Shown in pieces: positions 1 to 10,248 of a stretch of DNA of 64,000 bases. Source of the stretch: Dokdonella sp. GTDB lineage: Bacteria > Pseudomonadota > Gammaproteobacteria > Xanthomonadales > Rhodanobacteraceae. The notes under the pieces are model-generated. The model did not search any database, had not been told where the DNA came from, and was given only the letters and a program-made list of their open reading frames with translations. Location: assembly GCA_019634795.1 (NCBI GenBank), contig JAHCAR010000017.1, positions 42,349-106,348 on the forward strand. Reading direction: 5' to 3'. How positions within the stretch are numbered: the first letter of the stretch is position 1; every line of letters begins with the position of its first letter. The position numbers were made by a program, and so were the translations under genes.

Positions 1-1
1 G

Positions 2-232
2 CCGCTGAGCCGGGATCCGGCCGATTTCGAGCCCGGCGATTTCGTCTCGTGGCGGCTCGACGGCGGCCAGCCGCACATCGGAATCGTCTCCGACCAGCGC
101 AGCGCGGATGGTCTGCGGCCCCTGATCGTTCACAATATCGGCGCCGGGACTCAACTCGAGGACGTGCTCTTCGAGTGGAAGATGAGCGGTCATTTCCGGT
201 ATTTTGCCGGCCCCTCCGGCGCCACACCCTGA
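2..232 (+). CDS. C-terminal part of a DUF1287 family protein (5' end outside window)
   Basis: An open frame enters from the left edge and ends in TGA, leaving 76 residues. It reads GDFVSWRL, then HIGIVSDQ, then [18 protein letters not shown], which resembles the C-terminal half of DUF1287 (YijF-type) proteins. That family has an NlpC/P60-like look, with a conserved His in the HIGIVS segment, but its biochemical role is not established. The start and any signal peptide lie outside the window. The family call rests on motif memory; the reading frame is certain up to the stop. Confidence 0.6.
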   Translation, partial: PLSRDPADFEPGDFVSWRLDGGQPHIGIVSDQRSADGLRPLIVHNIGAGTQLEDVLFEWKMSGHFRYFAGPSGATP

Positions 233-305
233 CCCGGGCCCATCCTTCCCGTACCGCGCGTCGCAGGCCGACGCCGGATCCGGGCAATACCAGCGAGAGT
301 CGCCC

Positions 306-875
306 ATGAGCATCAAATCGGACCTGTGGATACGCCGCATGGCCCAGCAGCAGCGGATGATCGAGCCGTTCGAGCCCGGCCAGGTCAAGCTGAACGCCTC
401 CGGTGGCCGCCTGATTTCCTACGGCACCTCGAGCTACGGCTACGACGTGCGCTGCGCGTCCGAGTTCAAGATCTTCACCAACATCAATTCGACGATCGTC
501 GATCCCAAGCATTTCGAATCGGGCAACTTCGTCGACTTCAATGGCGATGTCTGCATCATCCCGCCGAATTCCTTCGCCCTGGCCCGGACCGTCGAGTACT
601 TCCGCATTCCGCGCAAGGTGCTGACGATCTGCCTCGGCAAGTCGACCTATGCGCGCTGCGGCATCATCGTCAACGTGACCCCGCTCGAGCCCGAATGGGA
701 GGGTCATGTAACGCTGGAGTTCTCCAACACGACGCCGCTGCCGGCACGCATCTACGCCAATGAGGGCGTCGCCCAGATGCTGTTCCTCGAGTCGGATGAG
801 GAGTGCGAAACCAGCTACAAGGATCGCGGCGGCAAATACATGGGCCAGAAGGGCGTTACCCTGCCACGCACCTGA
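306..875 (+). CDS. dcd: dCTP deaminase
   Basis: The product deaminates dCTP to dUTP, feeding dTTP synthesis through dUTPase and thymidylate synthase; it is a cytosolic trimer. The frame gives 189 residues, the usual family length, starting MSIKSDLW. The active-site segment KSTYARCG (residues 112-119) is present, and [14 protein letters not shown] places the catalytic glutamate at residue 138, the number it has in the E. coli enzyme. The open frame extends further upstream, but that part resembles no Dcd, so the ATG at 306 was chosen. No neighbour is functionally linked. Identification is secure. Confidence 0.95.
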   Translation: MSIKSDLWIRRMAQQQRMIEPFEPGQVKLNASGGRLISYGTSSYGYDVRCASEFKIFTNINSTIVDPKHFESGNFVDFNGDVCIIPPNSFALARTVEYFRIPRKVLTICLGKSTYARCGIIVNVTPLEPEWEGHVTLEFSNTTPLPARIYANEGVAQMLFLESDEECETSYKDRGGKYMGQKGVTLPRT

Positions 876-923
876 GCTTCGGTGGTAGGCTTGGCCTCTT
901 GTCCTGACCCGGAGAGTGAGTCC

Positions 924-1328
924 ATGCGGCTGTTCGTGAGGAATCGTGGAATGCGTCTGTTGGCCTTGGTCATGCTGGTCCTGGCGCTCGGCGCCTGCGC
1001 GAAGGGTACGCGGACCGATGCGGCCAGGGCTCCGGTGAACGTGCCACCCGCATTCGATGTGACCTTGATTGCCACCAAGGACGGGCAGTTCGACTACCTC
1101 GACGCGCCGCTGACACCACAGGACCTGCGCGCCGCGCTGAACTACCGGAAAGAGCAGAACCTGCCGATGTCGACGGTTCTGCTCAAGCGCGGCGAAAAGG
1201 AGAAGGTCAAGGACGTCCATATCGTGGCACTGGCGCGGATTGCCGTCGCACTGGGCTTTACCGCCTACGTGATGGAAGACGGCGAAATCAACGAGATTCG
1301 CACGACCACCACCACCAAAGAAGAGTAA
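924..1328 (+). CDS. small lipoprotein with an ExbD/TolR-like periplasmic fold (putative)
   Basis: The 134-residue product begins with a lipoprotein signal peptide ending in LALGAC (Cys25). A GGAGAG ribosome site lies 7 bases before the ATG; an in-frame ATG at 951 would still leave a short signal peptide. After the Cys the chain runs as strand, 'KDGQFDYLDAPLT', helix 'DLRAALNYRKEQN', strand 'STVLLKRG' and helix 'VALARIAVALGF', an order like the periplasmic domain of ExbD/TolR. There is no ExbD transmembrane helix or Asp, so it would be a detached, lipid-anchored version. The resemblance is by eye. The tail is a run of Thr and Glu/Lys. The gene at 1341 follows 12 bases on and is probably co-transcribed. 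Confidence 0.6.
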   Translation: MRLFVRNRGMRLLALVMLVLALGACAKGTRTDAARAPVNVPPAFDVTLIATKDGQFDYLDAPLTPQDLRAALNYRKEQNLPMSTVLLKRGEKEKVKDVHIVALARIAVALGFTAYVMEDGEINEIRTTTTTKEE

Positions 1329-1340
1329 GCGGGGATCATC

Positions 1341-1697
1341 ATGAAAAAGTTCATGCTCACGGTACGTGCGACGTTCCTCCTGGTCATGCTGGCCATGTTC
1401 CTGTCCACGGCCGCCCACGCCGGCGACGTGCGTGACGGCCGCGCGATCGTGACTCCGGCCAAGGAGGACCGCTACAAGATCGGCAGCTATACCTTCGGCA
1501 AGGCGGAACTTTTCGGCTATATCAGCGAACTGAAGGAAACCAAGAAGATCACCGGGATCGTGCTCAAGAATGGTTACAGCGACAGCAACAAGGCCACCGA
1601 CGAGCAGCGCCATTCGATCGCCAGCATCGGCAAGACCCTGCAGCTCGAGACCTTCACCCAGGACGGTCGCGAGCTCGAACCGCTGTCCAACGACTAG
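1341..1697 (+). CDS. small exported protein of unknown function
   Basis: A 118-residue protein starting MKKFMLTVRA. A classic Sec signal peptide has cleavage expected after STAAHA (about residue 27). The mature part has the segments RYKIGSYTFGKAELFGYI and KITGIVLKNGY, mixed alpha/beta in look with no Cys and no recognisable family. An AAGCGGGGATC stretch before the ATG gives a weak ribosome site. It sits 12 bases after the lipoprotein gene and overlaps the 5' part of the next frame, so the three exported proteins probably form one transcription unit. Coding status is supported by the signal peptide and spacing; function is unknown. Confidence 0.65.
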   Translation: MKKFMLTVRATFLLVMLAMFLSTAAHAGDVRDGRAIVTPAKEDRYKIGSYTFGKAELFGYISELKETKKITGIVLKNGYSDSNKATDEQRHSIASIGKTLQLETFTQDGRELEPLSND

Positions 1698-2418
1698 TCC
1701 GGTCCGTGGCGCGGCGCTCCTGCGGGGGCGCCCAGCCAGCCAGCGGCCGTCGAGGCCCTACGCGGCGATCGCGTTCGGATTCGGCTTGGCGCTGTCGCTG
1801 TCTGCGCCGACCGCTTCGGCGAGCAATCCGTTCGTGGCCTGGAAGGAGCGCCTGTTCGGCGCCAGGCCCGTGCATTCGCCGGTGCGCGAGTCGGATGCCG
1901 ACGGCGTAATCGTCCTCGGCGTCGATCGTCCCGAGCATCTGCGCATCCTCGGTGATTCGGACCAGCGCGAGTTTCCCGAAGGCAAGAGCCGTTACCGCGA
2001 ACTCGAACTGCAACGTGAATTCGAGCATGTCGCCTTGCGTGTGCAGGTGATCGCCCGGTCGAATCCGCACGGCCGCGGCAACGCCGTGTTCAAGCCGGTC
2101 ATCTACCTGCTCGACGATCGCGGCGAAGTGCGCGAGAGCAAGGCCGTGGAACCGCTCTACCTCGACATCCGGCCGTTCCGGCCGACCCGGCTGCTGGCCT
2201 GCGTACCGCTCGACAAGGTCCGCCGCTTCGCCGTGGCCACGCCGGCAGCAGCACTCGGCACGTCTTACGAATCGAAGGCGCGCGGCAAGGTCAGCGCGAC
2301 CAGCAAGGGCGGCTTCTATTACGCGACCGATCCGATCAAGGTCAATCTTCCGTACGTTGAAACCGGCGACCTGATCGTCGAGGTGGTTCGTGCGAAGCGC
2401 AAGGGCGAGGGCTGCTGA
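1570..2418 (+). CDS. exported MalM-like protein (start uncertain)
   Basis: The convincing part begins around 1740, where AIAFGFGLALSLSAPTASAS looks like a signal peptide core and cleavage site. The mature region has FPEGKSRYRELEL followed by KPVIYLLDDRGEVRES, reminiscent of MalM, the periplasmic protein of the maltose operon of unknown function. The only ATG in this frame is at 1570, inside the preceding gene, and the 40 residues after it are Ser/Pro/Arg-rich out-of-frame-looking sequence. No in-frame GTG lies between; CTG at 1720 is another possibility. The true start is therefore unresolved. It is probably co-transcribed with the two exported proteins upstream. No maltose genes are nearby. 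Confidence 0.55.
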   Translation: MVTATATRPPTSSAIRSPASARPCSSRPSPRTVASSNRCPTTSPVRGAALLRGRPASQRPSRPYAAIAFGFGLALSLSAPTASASNPFVAWKERLFGARPVHSPVRESDADGVIVLGVDRPEHLRILGDSDQREFPEGKSRYRELELQREFEHVALRVQVIARSNPHGRGNAVFKPVIYLLDDRGEVRESKAVEPLYLDIRPFRPTRLLACVPLDKVRRFAVATPAAALGTSYESKARGKVSATSKGGFYYATDPIKVNLPYVETGDLIVEVVRAKRKGEGC

Positions 2419-2468
2419 CGGCCGATCGGCGGCCTGCATGGCTCGAAGCCGATGAGCATGCCCGGCTC

Positions 2469-3122
2469 TCAGTGTGTGTTGCCGCCGGCGACCTCGAGAT
2501 CCCGCGTGGTGGTCAATGCGCAGCCGATCGCGGCGCGAATGCCGCGCAGCAGGGTCGACAGCGGCAGGCACGGTTCTCCCGGATGCGCGGCGAGTTGCCC
2601 GGGTAGCCAGGGTACGTGGATGAAGCCGCCGCGCAGGCCGGTATGTTCGGTCGCCAGCAGATGGGCCAGCCAGTAGAACACCTGATTGCAGACGAAGCTG
2701 CCGGCGCTGAGCGAGAGCGCGGCGGGCACATCCAGTGCGCGCATCGCGGCGCACATGGCCTTGACCGGCAGGCTCGTGAAGTAGGCCCCTGGGCCGTCCT
2801 CGAGCACGGCCTGGTCGATCGGCTGCAGGCCGGCGTTGTCGGCGATGCGCGCGTCGATCAGGTTGACCGCGATCCGTTCCAGCGAGACTTCGCTGCGTCC
2901 CCCGGCCTGGCCCAGGGCGATCACCAGGGCCGGCCGCCAACGCTCGAGCAGATCGGCGAGCGCGATCGGCGCCTCGGCGAAGGACACCGGCAGGACCGCG
3001 CCGACCAGCCGGTGTCCGGCGATCGACTCGCCATCGAGGCTGCGCGCGATCTCGGCCGACGGATTGACCGACTCGCCGGCGAACGGCTCGAATCCGGCAA
3101 CCAGGACGACCGGCTCGCTCAC
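2469..3122 (-). CDS. pcp: pyroglutamyl-peptidase I
   Basis: This cytosolic cysteine peptidase (family C15) removes N-terminal pyroglutamate from peptides. The 217-residue length is typical. The triad is visible: Glu82 in SEVSLERIAVN, Cys145 in SAGSFVCNQVFY and His169 in GFIHVPWLP. The start ATG overlaps the stop of the DUF979 gene by 4 bases (ATGA), so it is translationally coupled as the last gene of the 5-oxoproline operon. The context fits: the enzyme makes 5-oxoproline inside the cell, and PxpABC encoded upstream in the same operon hydrolyse it. Confidence 0.93.
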   Translation of the reverse strand: MSEPVVLVAGFEPFAGESVNPSAEIARSLDGESIAGHRLVGAVLPVSFAEAPIALADLLERWRPALVIALGQAGGRSEVSLERIAVNLIDARIADNAGLQPIDQAVLEDGPGAYFTSLPVKAMCAAMRALDVPAALSLSAGSFVCNQVFYWLAHLLATEHTGLRGGFIHVPWLPGQLAAHPGEPCLPLSTLLRGIRAAIGCALTTTRDLEVAGGNTH

Positions 3123-4090
3123 CGGAACACCAGCAGGGCCATCAGGGCCACGTTGACGACCATCAGGGCGAGGGCGGTCGGAACCTGCGAGCGGATCACG
3201 CCGTACTGGTCGGGCAGTTCGAGCAGCACTGCCGGCACGATGTTGAAGTTGGCTGCCATCGGCGTCAGCAGGGTGCCGCAGTAGCCGGTCAGCATGCCGA
3301 TCGCGCCGAGGATGGCCGGGTCGGCGCCGTGCCTGAGGACCAGCAAGGGCAGGCCGATGCCGGCCATCATGACCGGAAAGGCGGCGAAGGCGTTGCCCAT
3401 GATCACCGTGAACACGACCATGCCGAGGGCGAAGGCGAGCAGGCAGGCCATGCGACTGTCGACCGGAATCACGGCACTGGCCAGCGCGGCGATCGTCTCG
3501 CCGACCCCGGTCGCGGCAAAGACGCCGCCCAGCGTGGCCAGGATCATCGGCAGCAGCACCGCCCAGCCCAGCGAATCGAGCAGGCGGCGTCCTTCGACGA
3601 TTGAATGCAGCGGTCGCGCGCGGGTCACGCGCACGGCGGCGACCAGGGCCAGCAGGCTGGCCAGCCCCAGCGAGGTCAGGGTCAGGGCCTTCGGATCGAG
3701 CAGCGGCGTTCCGTTCACGGACAGGTGGCGACCGGCGAAAAACAGGGCGAGGGTCAGCAGCGGAATGGCCAGCGCCGGCGCGAACAGGCGGTTGCCGATG
3801 CGGGCGGCCGAATGCTCGCGTTGTTCGCGTTCGGCGGGCGTATCGGCCTTCGAGCGCAGGCCGCCGCGGGCGGCGAGCAGGCCGAGGGCGACGACACCGC
3901 CGCCCATCAGCTGGGCCGGCAGCGCTTCGTTGCGCTGGACGGCAGCCAGCACGAGGTCGCCGAACACGAACGGGCCGGACAGGATCAGCCAGAATGCCGC
4001 CATCGAGTAATGGCGCTCGCGCACATTGAACCAGGCGGCCGCGATCAGGAATGCGCCGACCAGCCAGTACAGGTACTCAACGCGAAGCAT
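3119..4090 (-). CDS. 5-oxoproline transporter subunit, DUF979 family
   Basis: A 323-residue polytopic inner-membrane protein with about nine or ten hydrophobic segments. DUF979 proteins occur beside DUF969 and pxp genes and have been assigned as one subunit of a 5-oxoproline uptake system. The stretch MGNAFAAFPVMMAGIGLP is a typical conserved loop of this group, and LTGYCGTLLTPMAANFN follows. The open frame runs further upstream, but that part is Arg/Ser/Cys-rich shadow sequence; MLRVEYLYWLVG at 4090 begins a clear first membrane helix. It overlaps the DUF969 gene by 14 bases and pcp by 4, so all three are co-translated. Confidence 0.87.
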   Translation of the reverse strand: MLRVEYLYWLVGAFLIAAAWFNVRERHYSMAAFWLILSGPFVFGDLVLAAVQRNEALPAQLMGGGVVALGLLAARGGLRSKADTPAEREQREHSAARIGNRLFAPALAIPLLTLALFFAGRHLSVNGTPLLDPKALTLTSLGLASLLALVAAVRVTRARPLHSIVEGRRLLDSLGWAVLLPMILATLGGVFAATGVGETIAALASAVIPVDSRMACLLAFALGMVVFTVIMGNAFAAFPVMMAGIGLPLLVLRHGADPAILGAIGMLTGYCGTLLTPMAANFNIVPAVLLELPDQYGVIRSQVPTALALMVVNVALMALLVFR

Positions 4091-4796
4091 CGGCGGCTCC
4101 GTCCTTGCCGATCGAGCGCATTTCGCGGTCGATGCGACGCTGCAACAGGCGCACGCGCACGGAATGGATGAGGAATGCCGCGATCGCGGTCGGCAGCGCC
4201 CACAGGGAAATGGCCAGCGGTTCGAGGACGATGCCGTTGCGCGCATAGAATCCCTGGATCAGCAGGACCGCACCGAAGGCGACGAACACGTCCTCGCCGA
4301 AGAAGCGGCCGACATTCTCCACGGCAGCGGCGCTGGCGCGCACGCGGTCGCGCTGCGAGTCGGTCAGCGTGCCGCGACCGCCCTCGGCCGCGCTTTCGCT
4401 CATCGGCGCGATCAGGGGACGAACGGTCTGGGCGTGACCGGCGATATCGATCAGGCCCGCCATGCTGAGCAGTTGGCGCAAGCCCAGGTAGGTGATCTGG
4501 AAGCGCGCCAGGGTCAGGCCGCGAAAACTCGATATCCAGCTGCGGGCGCGTTCGCGCAAGCCGAAATGCTCGAGCAGTCCGATCACTGGCAGGGTCAGCA
4601 GGAACAGCAGCAGGACGCGGTTCTCGACGAAGGTCCGGCCGAGCAGGGCGAGCAGGTCGGGCAAGGGCATGCCGGCACAGAGGCCGCTGACCAGCCCGGC
4701 GGTCACCACGACGAGCACGGGATTGCGGCGCAGGGTGAAGCCGACGACGACGACGGCGACGCCGAGCAGCGGCCAGTAGTTGATGGCACCTGGCAT
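4077..4796 (-). CDS. 5-oxoproline transporter subunit, DUF969 family
   Basis: A 239-residue membrane protein starting MPGAINYWPLLGVAVVVVGF, with about five hydrophobic spans. The conserved segments of DUF969 are visible: LLTLPVIGLLEHFGLRERA, GLRQLLSMAGLIDIAGHAQ and ENVGRFFGEDVFVAFGA. It pairs with the DUF979 protein encoded by the overlapping downstream gene as a two-component permease for pyroglutamate. An 89-base gap separates it from pxpA; no terminator is visible there. Assignment to 5-oxoproline transport follows the family and this operon, not any experiment on this organism. Confidence 0.87.
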   Translation of the reverse strand: MPGAINYWPLLGVAVVVVGFTLRRNPVLVVVTAGLVSGLCAGMPLPDLLALLGRTFVENRVLLLFLLTLPVIGLLEHFGLRERARSWISSFRGLTLARFQITYLGLRQLLSMAGLIDIAGHAQTVRPLIAPMSESAAEGGRGTLTDSQRDRVRASAAAVENVGRFFGEDVFVAFGAVLLIQGFYARNGIVLEPLAISLWALPTAIAAFLIHSVRVRLLQRRIDREMRSIGKDGAADASR

Positions 4797-4885
4797 CGGT
4801 GGAGCCTCCCGGATTGTCCAGCGGCCATGCTAACCCGATGCCGCGGCAGGGCCTATTCGGCCGGACCACGAATCGCGCGGGCGCT

Positions 4886-5623
4886 TCAGGCGATGGCGAT
4901 GCCCTTGGCGACCAGGGCCTTGTGCAGGGCCTCGGCAAATTCGCTCGCATGGGCGCCGTCGCCGTGCAGGCAGAGCGTGTCGGCCCGCAGCCGCAGCACC
5001 GTGCCGTCGAGAGTCGTGACCCTGCCGTGCTGCACGATCGAAACGGCCTGCTCGACGGCGACATCCAGGTCGGTGATGACTGCGCCTTCGATGCCACGCG
5101 CTGCGAGCTGGCCACTGTCCATGTAGCGGCGGTCGGCGAAGGCTTCATGAGCGACCTGCAGGCCGGCGCGCTCGCCGGCTCGTGGCAGTTCGCTGCCGAC
5201 CAGGCCGACCAGAATCAGTCGCGCGTCGAAACGGGCAACCGCGTCTGCGATGGTCTCGGCGAGGCCACGATCGCGAGCCGCCTGGTTGTAGAGCGCGCCG
5301 TGCGGCTTGACGTGCGTCAGGTCGACTGCTTCCTCGCGTGCGATCGCCGCCAGTCGCTGCAACTGCGCGTCGAGCGAGCGCGCAACCTCGGCATGCGGCA
5401 GGTCCAGTTCGCGTCGACCGAAGTGCCCAGGGTCGGCATGTCCGGGATGCGCGCCGGCCTTGACCCCGAATTGCCGGCACAGGCGCAGGGTCGCGCGCAT
5501 GCTCGCTTCGTCACCGGCGTGGCCGCCGCAGGCGATGTTGGCCGAACTGATCCACGGCATGATCGCCGCGTCGTTGCCGCAGCCCTCGCCGAGATCGCAA
5601 TTGAGGTCGATGTGCGCCGGCAT
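4886..5623 (-). CDS. pxpA: 5-oxoprolinase subunit PxpA (LamB/YcsF family)
   Basis: PxpA works with PxpB and PxpC in the ATP-dependent hydrolysis of 5-oxoproline to glutamate. The 245-residue frame has the family signatures IDLNCDLGEG near the N-terminus, SANIACGGHAGD (residues 27-38) with metal-binding His, GAHPGHAD, and THVKPHGALYNQ. An ATG five codons further upstream (5638) directly abuts the stop of the DUF885 gene, but the ATG at 5623 has a better ribosome site (GGTGGAG, 6 bases away) and matches the usual MxIDLNCDLGE start. It lies between the DUF885 peptidase and the transporter genes. Confidence 0.94.
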   Translation of the reverse strand: MPAHIDLNCDLGEGCGNDAAIMPWISSANIACGGHAGDEASMRATLRLCRQFGVKAGAHPGHADPGHFGRRELDLPHAEVARSLDAQLQRLAAIAREEAVDLTHVKPHGALYNQAARDRGLAETIADAVARFDARLILVGLVGSELPRAGERAGLQVAHEAFADRRYMDSGQLAARGIEGAVITDLDVAVEQAVSIVQHGRVTTLDGTVLRLRADTLCLHGDGAHASEFAEALHKALVAKGIAIA

Positions 5624-5638
5624 GCCGTGCTCCACCAT

Positions 5639-7423
<1,785 letters not shown>

Positions 7424-7497
7424 GGCAGGACTCCGGCACGGGCACGGCTTTCGAGACTAGGCAATTGCCCGGATGTGCGCAATGCAGCGCGGCTCTA

Positions 7498-8469
7498 TCA
7501 GCGCAGTTCGCTTCGCGCTGGCACCTGATCGATCGCGATGGCCATTCGGGCGAGGCGCTGGCGCCGGTCGTCGAGCAGGCGTTGGGCATCGGCCCGCGTG
7601 CAGGGCAGCAGGCGCAGGCAGTCGCCAGGGCGCAGCTGGGCCAGGCGGGGCAGGTCGGCGGCGATCGCGTGTGCAATGCGCGGATAGCCGCCATGGGTTT
7701 GCGCATCGGCCAGCAGCAGGATCGGTTGGCCATCGGGCGGCAGCTGCAGCGTCCCTGGCATCACCGGCTCGGATACGCGTTCGCCCGGATCGGCAAGCGC
7801 CAGGCGCGGTCCCTGCAGCCGCAAGCCCTGCCGATTGCTCGCGGCGTCGATCTGCCATTCGCCAGCGTGGAGCTGCTGCGATTCACGCAGGGCATCGCGG
7901 CCGGCCAGCACCCGCACCTCGGTCGGCTGGATGAAATCGAGGTCGGGCGCCGGATCGATCCAGCGCCGGTCGACTTCGAAGCGGTTCTGCAGGCGGTGGT
8001 CGCTGGCCTTGATCGCAAGGACGTCGCCGGCCGCCAGGGCACGGCCGTCTAATCCGCCGAAGCCGCCGCGCAGGTCGGTGCTGCGGCTGCCGAGCACCGG
8101 CGCGATATCGAAGCCGCCGGCGACGGCCAGGTAGGCGCGTGCGCCGCGTCGACAGGCGCCCAGCTTGAGCACGCTTCCTTCGGCCAGATCGACGCGTCGC
8201 CAGCCAGGCAGCTCGCGGTCATTCGCGCTTGCCTCGATCTGCGCGCCACAGAGTGCAATCCGGGCGGCCTCGGTGAATTGCAGGGTCGGTCCACCCAGGC
8301 AGATCTCGATGACCGCTGCGCCATCGGCATTGCCGACCAGGCGGTTGGCAATGAGCGACGAGAACGGGTCGAGCACGCCTGCGCTGCCGACGCCGAGATG
8401 GCGGTAGCCGAAGCGGCCGCGGTCCTGAATCGTCGTCTGCAAGCCGGCGGAGATGACGAGCACGCTCAT
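7498..8469 (-). CDS. pxpC: 5-oxoprolinase subunit PxpC
   Basis: This is the biotin-dependent-carboxylase-like domain (AHS2) subunit of the PxpABC 5-oxoprolinase, 323 residues. The start MSVLVISAGLQTTIQDRGR is characteristic, as are GVGSAGVLDPFSSLIANRL, RGARAYLAVAGGFD and VLGSRSTDLRGGFGG. The frame is open far upstream, but that sequence is the antisense of pxpB; the ATG at 8469 overlaps the pxpB stop by 4 bases. The last coding bases are followed by 74 non-coding bases before the DUF885 gene. Confidence 0.94.
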   Translation of the reverse strand: MSVLVISAGLQTTIQDRGRFGYRHLGVGSAGVLDPFSSLIANRLVGNADGAAVIEICLGGPTLQFTEAARIALCGAQIEASANDRELPGWRRVDLAEGSVLKLGACRRGARAYLAVAGGFDIAPVLGSRSTDLRGGFGGLDGRALAAGDVLAIKASDHRLQNRFEVDRRWIDPAPDLDFIQPTEVRVLAGRDALRESQQLHAGEWQIDAASNRQGLRLQGPRLALADPGERVSEPVMPGTLQLPPDGQPILLLADAQTHGGYPRIAHAIAADLPRLAQLRPGDCLRLLPCTRADAQRLLDDRRQRLARMAIAIDQVPARSELR

Positions 8470-9161
8470 CGCTGCGGCCCTGTCGGGCCTGTTTCCGGAA
8501 CGAAGCGCACGCTGTCGCCGGGTTCGAGCAATGCCGGTGGATCGCGCATCGCATCGAAGAGTTCGACCCCGGTACGACCGATGATTTGCCAACCGCCCGG
8601 TCCGCGCCGCGGATAGATGCCGGTCTGCGCACCGCCGATGCCGACGCTGCCGGCGGCGACGTCGGTTCGCGGTGTATCGCGGCGTGGCATGGCCAGCTGC
8701 GGGTCCATGCCGATCAGGTACGGGAAGCCGGCGGCGAAGCCGAGCATGGCGACCCGGTAGGTCGCATGGGTGTGGCGCCGGATCAGTTCTCCGGGATCGA
8801 TCCCGGCGTGCCGGGCCACCGCCTCCAGATCGGGTCCTTCGCTGCCGCCGTAGCGAACCGGGATGAGGTGATGGCGGCCTGGGGCGTCTTGCGGCTTGCC
8901 GATATCGCCGGCAGCGCGAGCGGCAAGCCAGCGACGCACGGCCGCGAGCGGTTCGCTCGCGCCGGCCAATGCCTCGAGGTCGACGCACAGGGCCAGGGTT
9001 GCGAAAGCCGGCACGATGTCGAGCAGCCAGTCGGGACGATCGCGGGCCAGATCGGCAGCCAGGGCGTGGACGCGGGCGTTGGTCGCGGCATCGAGGCTGT
9101 CGCCGAAGCGCAGCAGCAGCGCATTCTCGCCGAGCTCCTCGATGGCGAAACCCGTGCTCAC
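8466..9161 (-). CDS. pxpB: 5-oxoprolinase subunit PxpB
   Basis: PxpB (AHS1/KipI-like domain) is the partner of PxpC in 5-oxoproline hydrolysis. The 231-residue chain has GENALLLRFGDSLD near the N-terminus and the signatures IPVRYGG, GFAAGFPYLIGMDPQLAMPR and GGAQTGIYPRRGPGGWQIIG. It overlaps pxpC by 4 bases and the HIT gene by 4 bases, so translation of the three is coupled. In Bacillus the homologous KipI regulates a sporulation kinase; here, with PxpA and PxpC present, the metabolic role is the better reading. Confidence 0.94.
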   Translation of the reverse strand: MSTGFAIEELGENALLLRFGDSLDAATNARVHALAADLARDRPDWLLDIVPAFATLALCVDLEALAGASEPLAAVRRWLAARAAGDIGKPQDAPGRHHLIPVRYGGSEGPDLEAVARHAGIDPGELIRRHTHATYRVAMLGFAAGFPYLIGMDPQLAMPRRDTPRTDVAAGSVGIGGAQTGIYPRRGPGGWQIIGRTGVELFDAMRDPPALLEPGDSVRFVPETGPTGPQR

Positions 9162-9583
9162 CCGCGCAGGTGCTTTTCCAGCAGGCTGATTCGCTCGACC
9201 AGTTCTTCGGGTGGGTAGGGTCGCGATTCGACCTTGCCCCAGACCGGCGCGGGCCAGGCCGGGTCGTCCTCGAATCGGGCGATCACGTGCACGTGCAGCT
9301 GGGCCACGACATTGCCGAGCGCGGCCACGTTGAGCTTGTGCGGCCGGAACGCATCGCGCAACAGCTGCGATGCGCGGTCGATTTCATCGCACAGCAGGTG
9401 TCGTTGCGCGGCATCGAGGTCGATCAGGTCGCGCGCGGCGGCGACGTGCGGAACCAGCACCAGCCAGGGATAGTGGCTGTCGTCCATCAGGCGCAGTTCG
9501 CAGAGGGCGAATCGCGCGAGGGGGTGGGAGTCCGCGGCGAGCCGCGGATCGAGGGCGAATGGGGCAGGGCCGGCCGGCTTCAT
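9158..9583 (-). CDS. HIT domain protein with a variant histidine triad
   Basis: A 141-residue protein in the HIT nucleotide hydrolase/transferase superfamily. YPWLVLVPHV and LNVAALGNVVAQLHVHVIAR are the recognisable core. The usual triad is His-x-His-x-His; here it reads His97-Val-His99-Val-Ile101, so the third His is replaced by Ile while the first two remain. To my memory this variant is common in a proteobacterial subgroup. The start overlaps the dienelactone hydrolase stop by 4 bases and its stop overlaps pxpB by 4. Its substrate is unknown; membership in the pyroglutamate operon may be only transcriptional. Confidence 0.82.
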   Translation of the reverse strand: MKPAGPAPFALDPRLAADSHPLARFALCELRLMDDSHYPWLVLVPHVAAARDLIDLDAAQRHLLCDEIDRASQLLRDAFRPHKLNVAALGNVVAQLHVHVIARFEDDPAWPAPVWGKVESRPYPPEELVERISLLEKHLRG

Positions 9584-10248
9584 GGCGATACCAGGGTGCG
9601 CTCGAAGAAATCCAGGGTGCGTTCGAAGGCGAGCTGCGCGCTCGCTGCATGGTAGTCCTTGCGGCGATCGCAGTTGAAGCCGTGCCCGGCCGGATAGACA
9701 TGGATCTCGGCGCCGGGCAGCGCGTCGCGGTGCCGTTGCACGGCCGCAGCGGGAATGGAACTGTCGAATTCGCCGAAATGGAACTGCACTGGCGCCGCGA
9801 GTGGTTCGTGCAGGTATTGCACGTTCCTCGCACCGTAGTAGCTGACTGCCGGAAGTCCGAATCGCATCGCTGCGAGCAGGGCGATGCTGCCGCCCCAGCA
9901 ATAGCCGACCACGCCGATGCGCCCGGCCGAACGGATCGCATCGGCGGCGCTGCCGACATCGGCCAGGGCGCGCTCGACGCCGAGCTCATCGACCAGGGCC
10001 CGTCCGCGGGCGATGCCCTGCGCGTCGTAGTCGAGTTCGACTCCGCTTTCGAGGTGATCGAAGAATGCCGGTGCGATGGCCATGTAGCCGTGTTCGGCGA
10101 AGCGTTCGACCAGGCTGCGGATATGTGCGTTGACGCCGAAGATTTCCTGGACGACGACGATGCCGCCCTTGGGCGTTGCGGACGGCGCCGCACGATAGGC
10201 ACCGATGCATTGCATGCCGCTGCTATTGAGGTGAAGGGTCTCGCCCAC
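9580..10248 (-). CDS. dienelactone hydrolase family protein
   Basis: A 222-residue cytosolic alpha/beta hydrolase of the DLH family. The catalytic residues can be read directly: Cys117 in VVGYCWGGSIA, Asp162 in FGEFDSSIP and His189 in YPAGHGFNC, with the family's Glu35 in VVVQEIFGVN. It starts within the 3' end of the diguanylate cyclase gene (26-base overlap) and overlaps the HIT gene by 4 bases. True dienelactone as substrate is unlikely to be implied by the family name; many members are general carboxylesterases. Nothing else for aromatic degradation is nearby. Confidence 0.88.
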   Translation of the reverse strand: MGETLHLNSSGMQCIGAYRAAPSATPKGGIVVVQEIFGVNAHIRSLVERFAEHGYMAIAPAFFDHLESGVELDYDAQGIARGRALVDELGVERALADVGSAADAIRSAGRIGVVGYCWGGSIALLAAMRFGLPAVSYYGARNVQYLHEPLAAPVQFHFGEFDSSIPAAAVQRHRDALPGAEIHVYPAGHGFNCDRRKDYHAASAQLAFERTLDFFERTLVSP

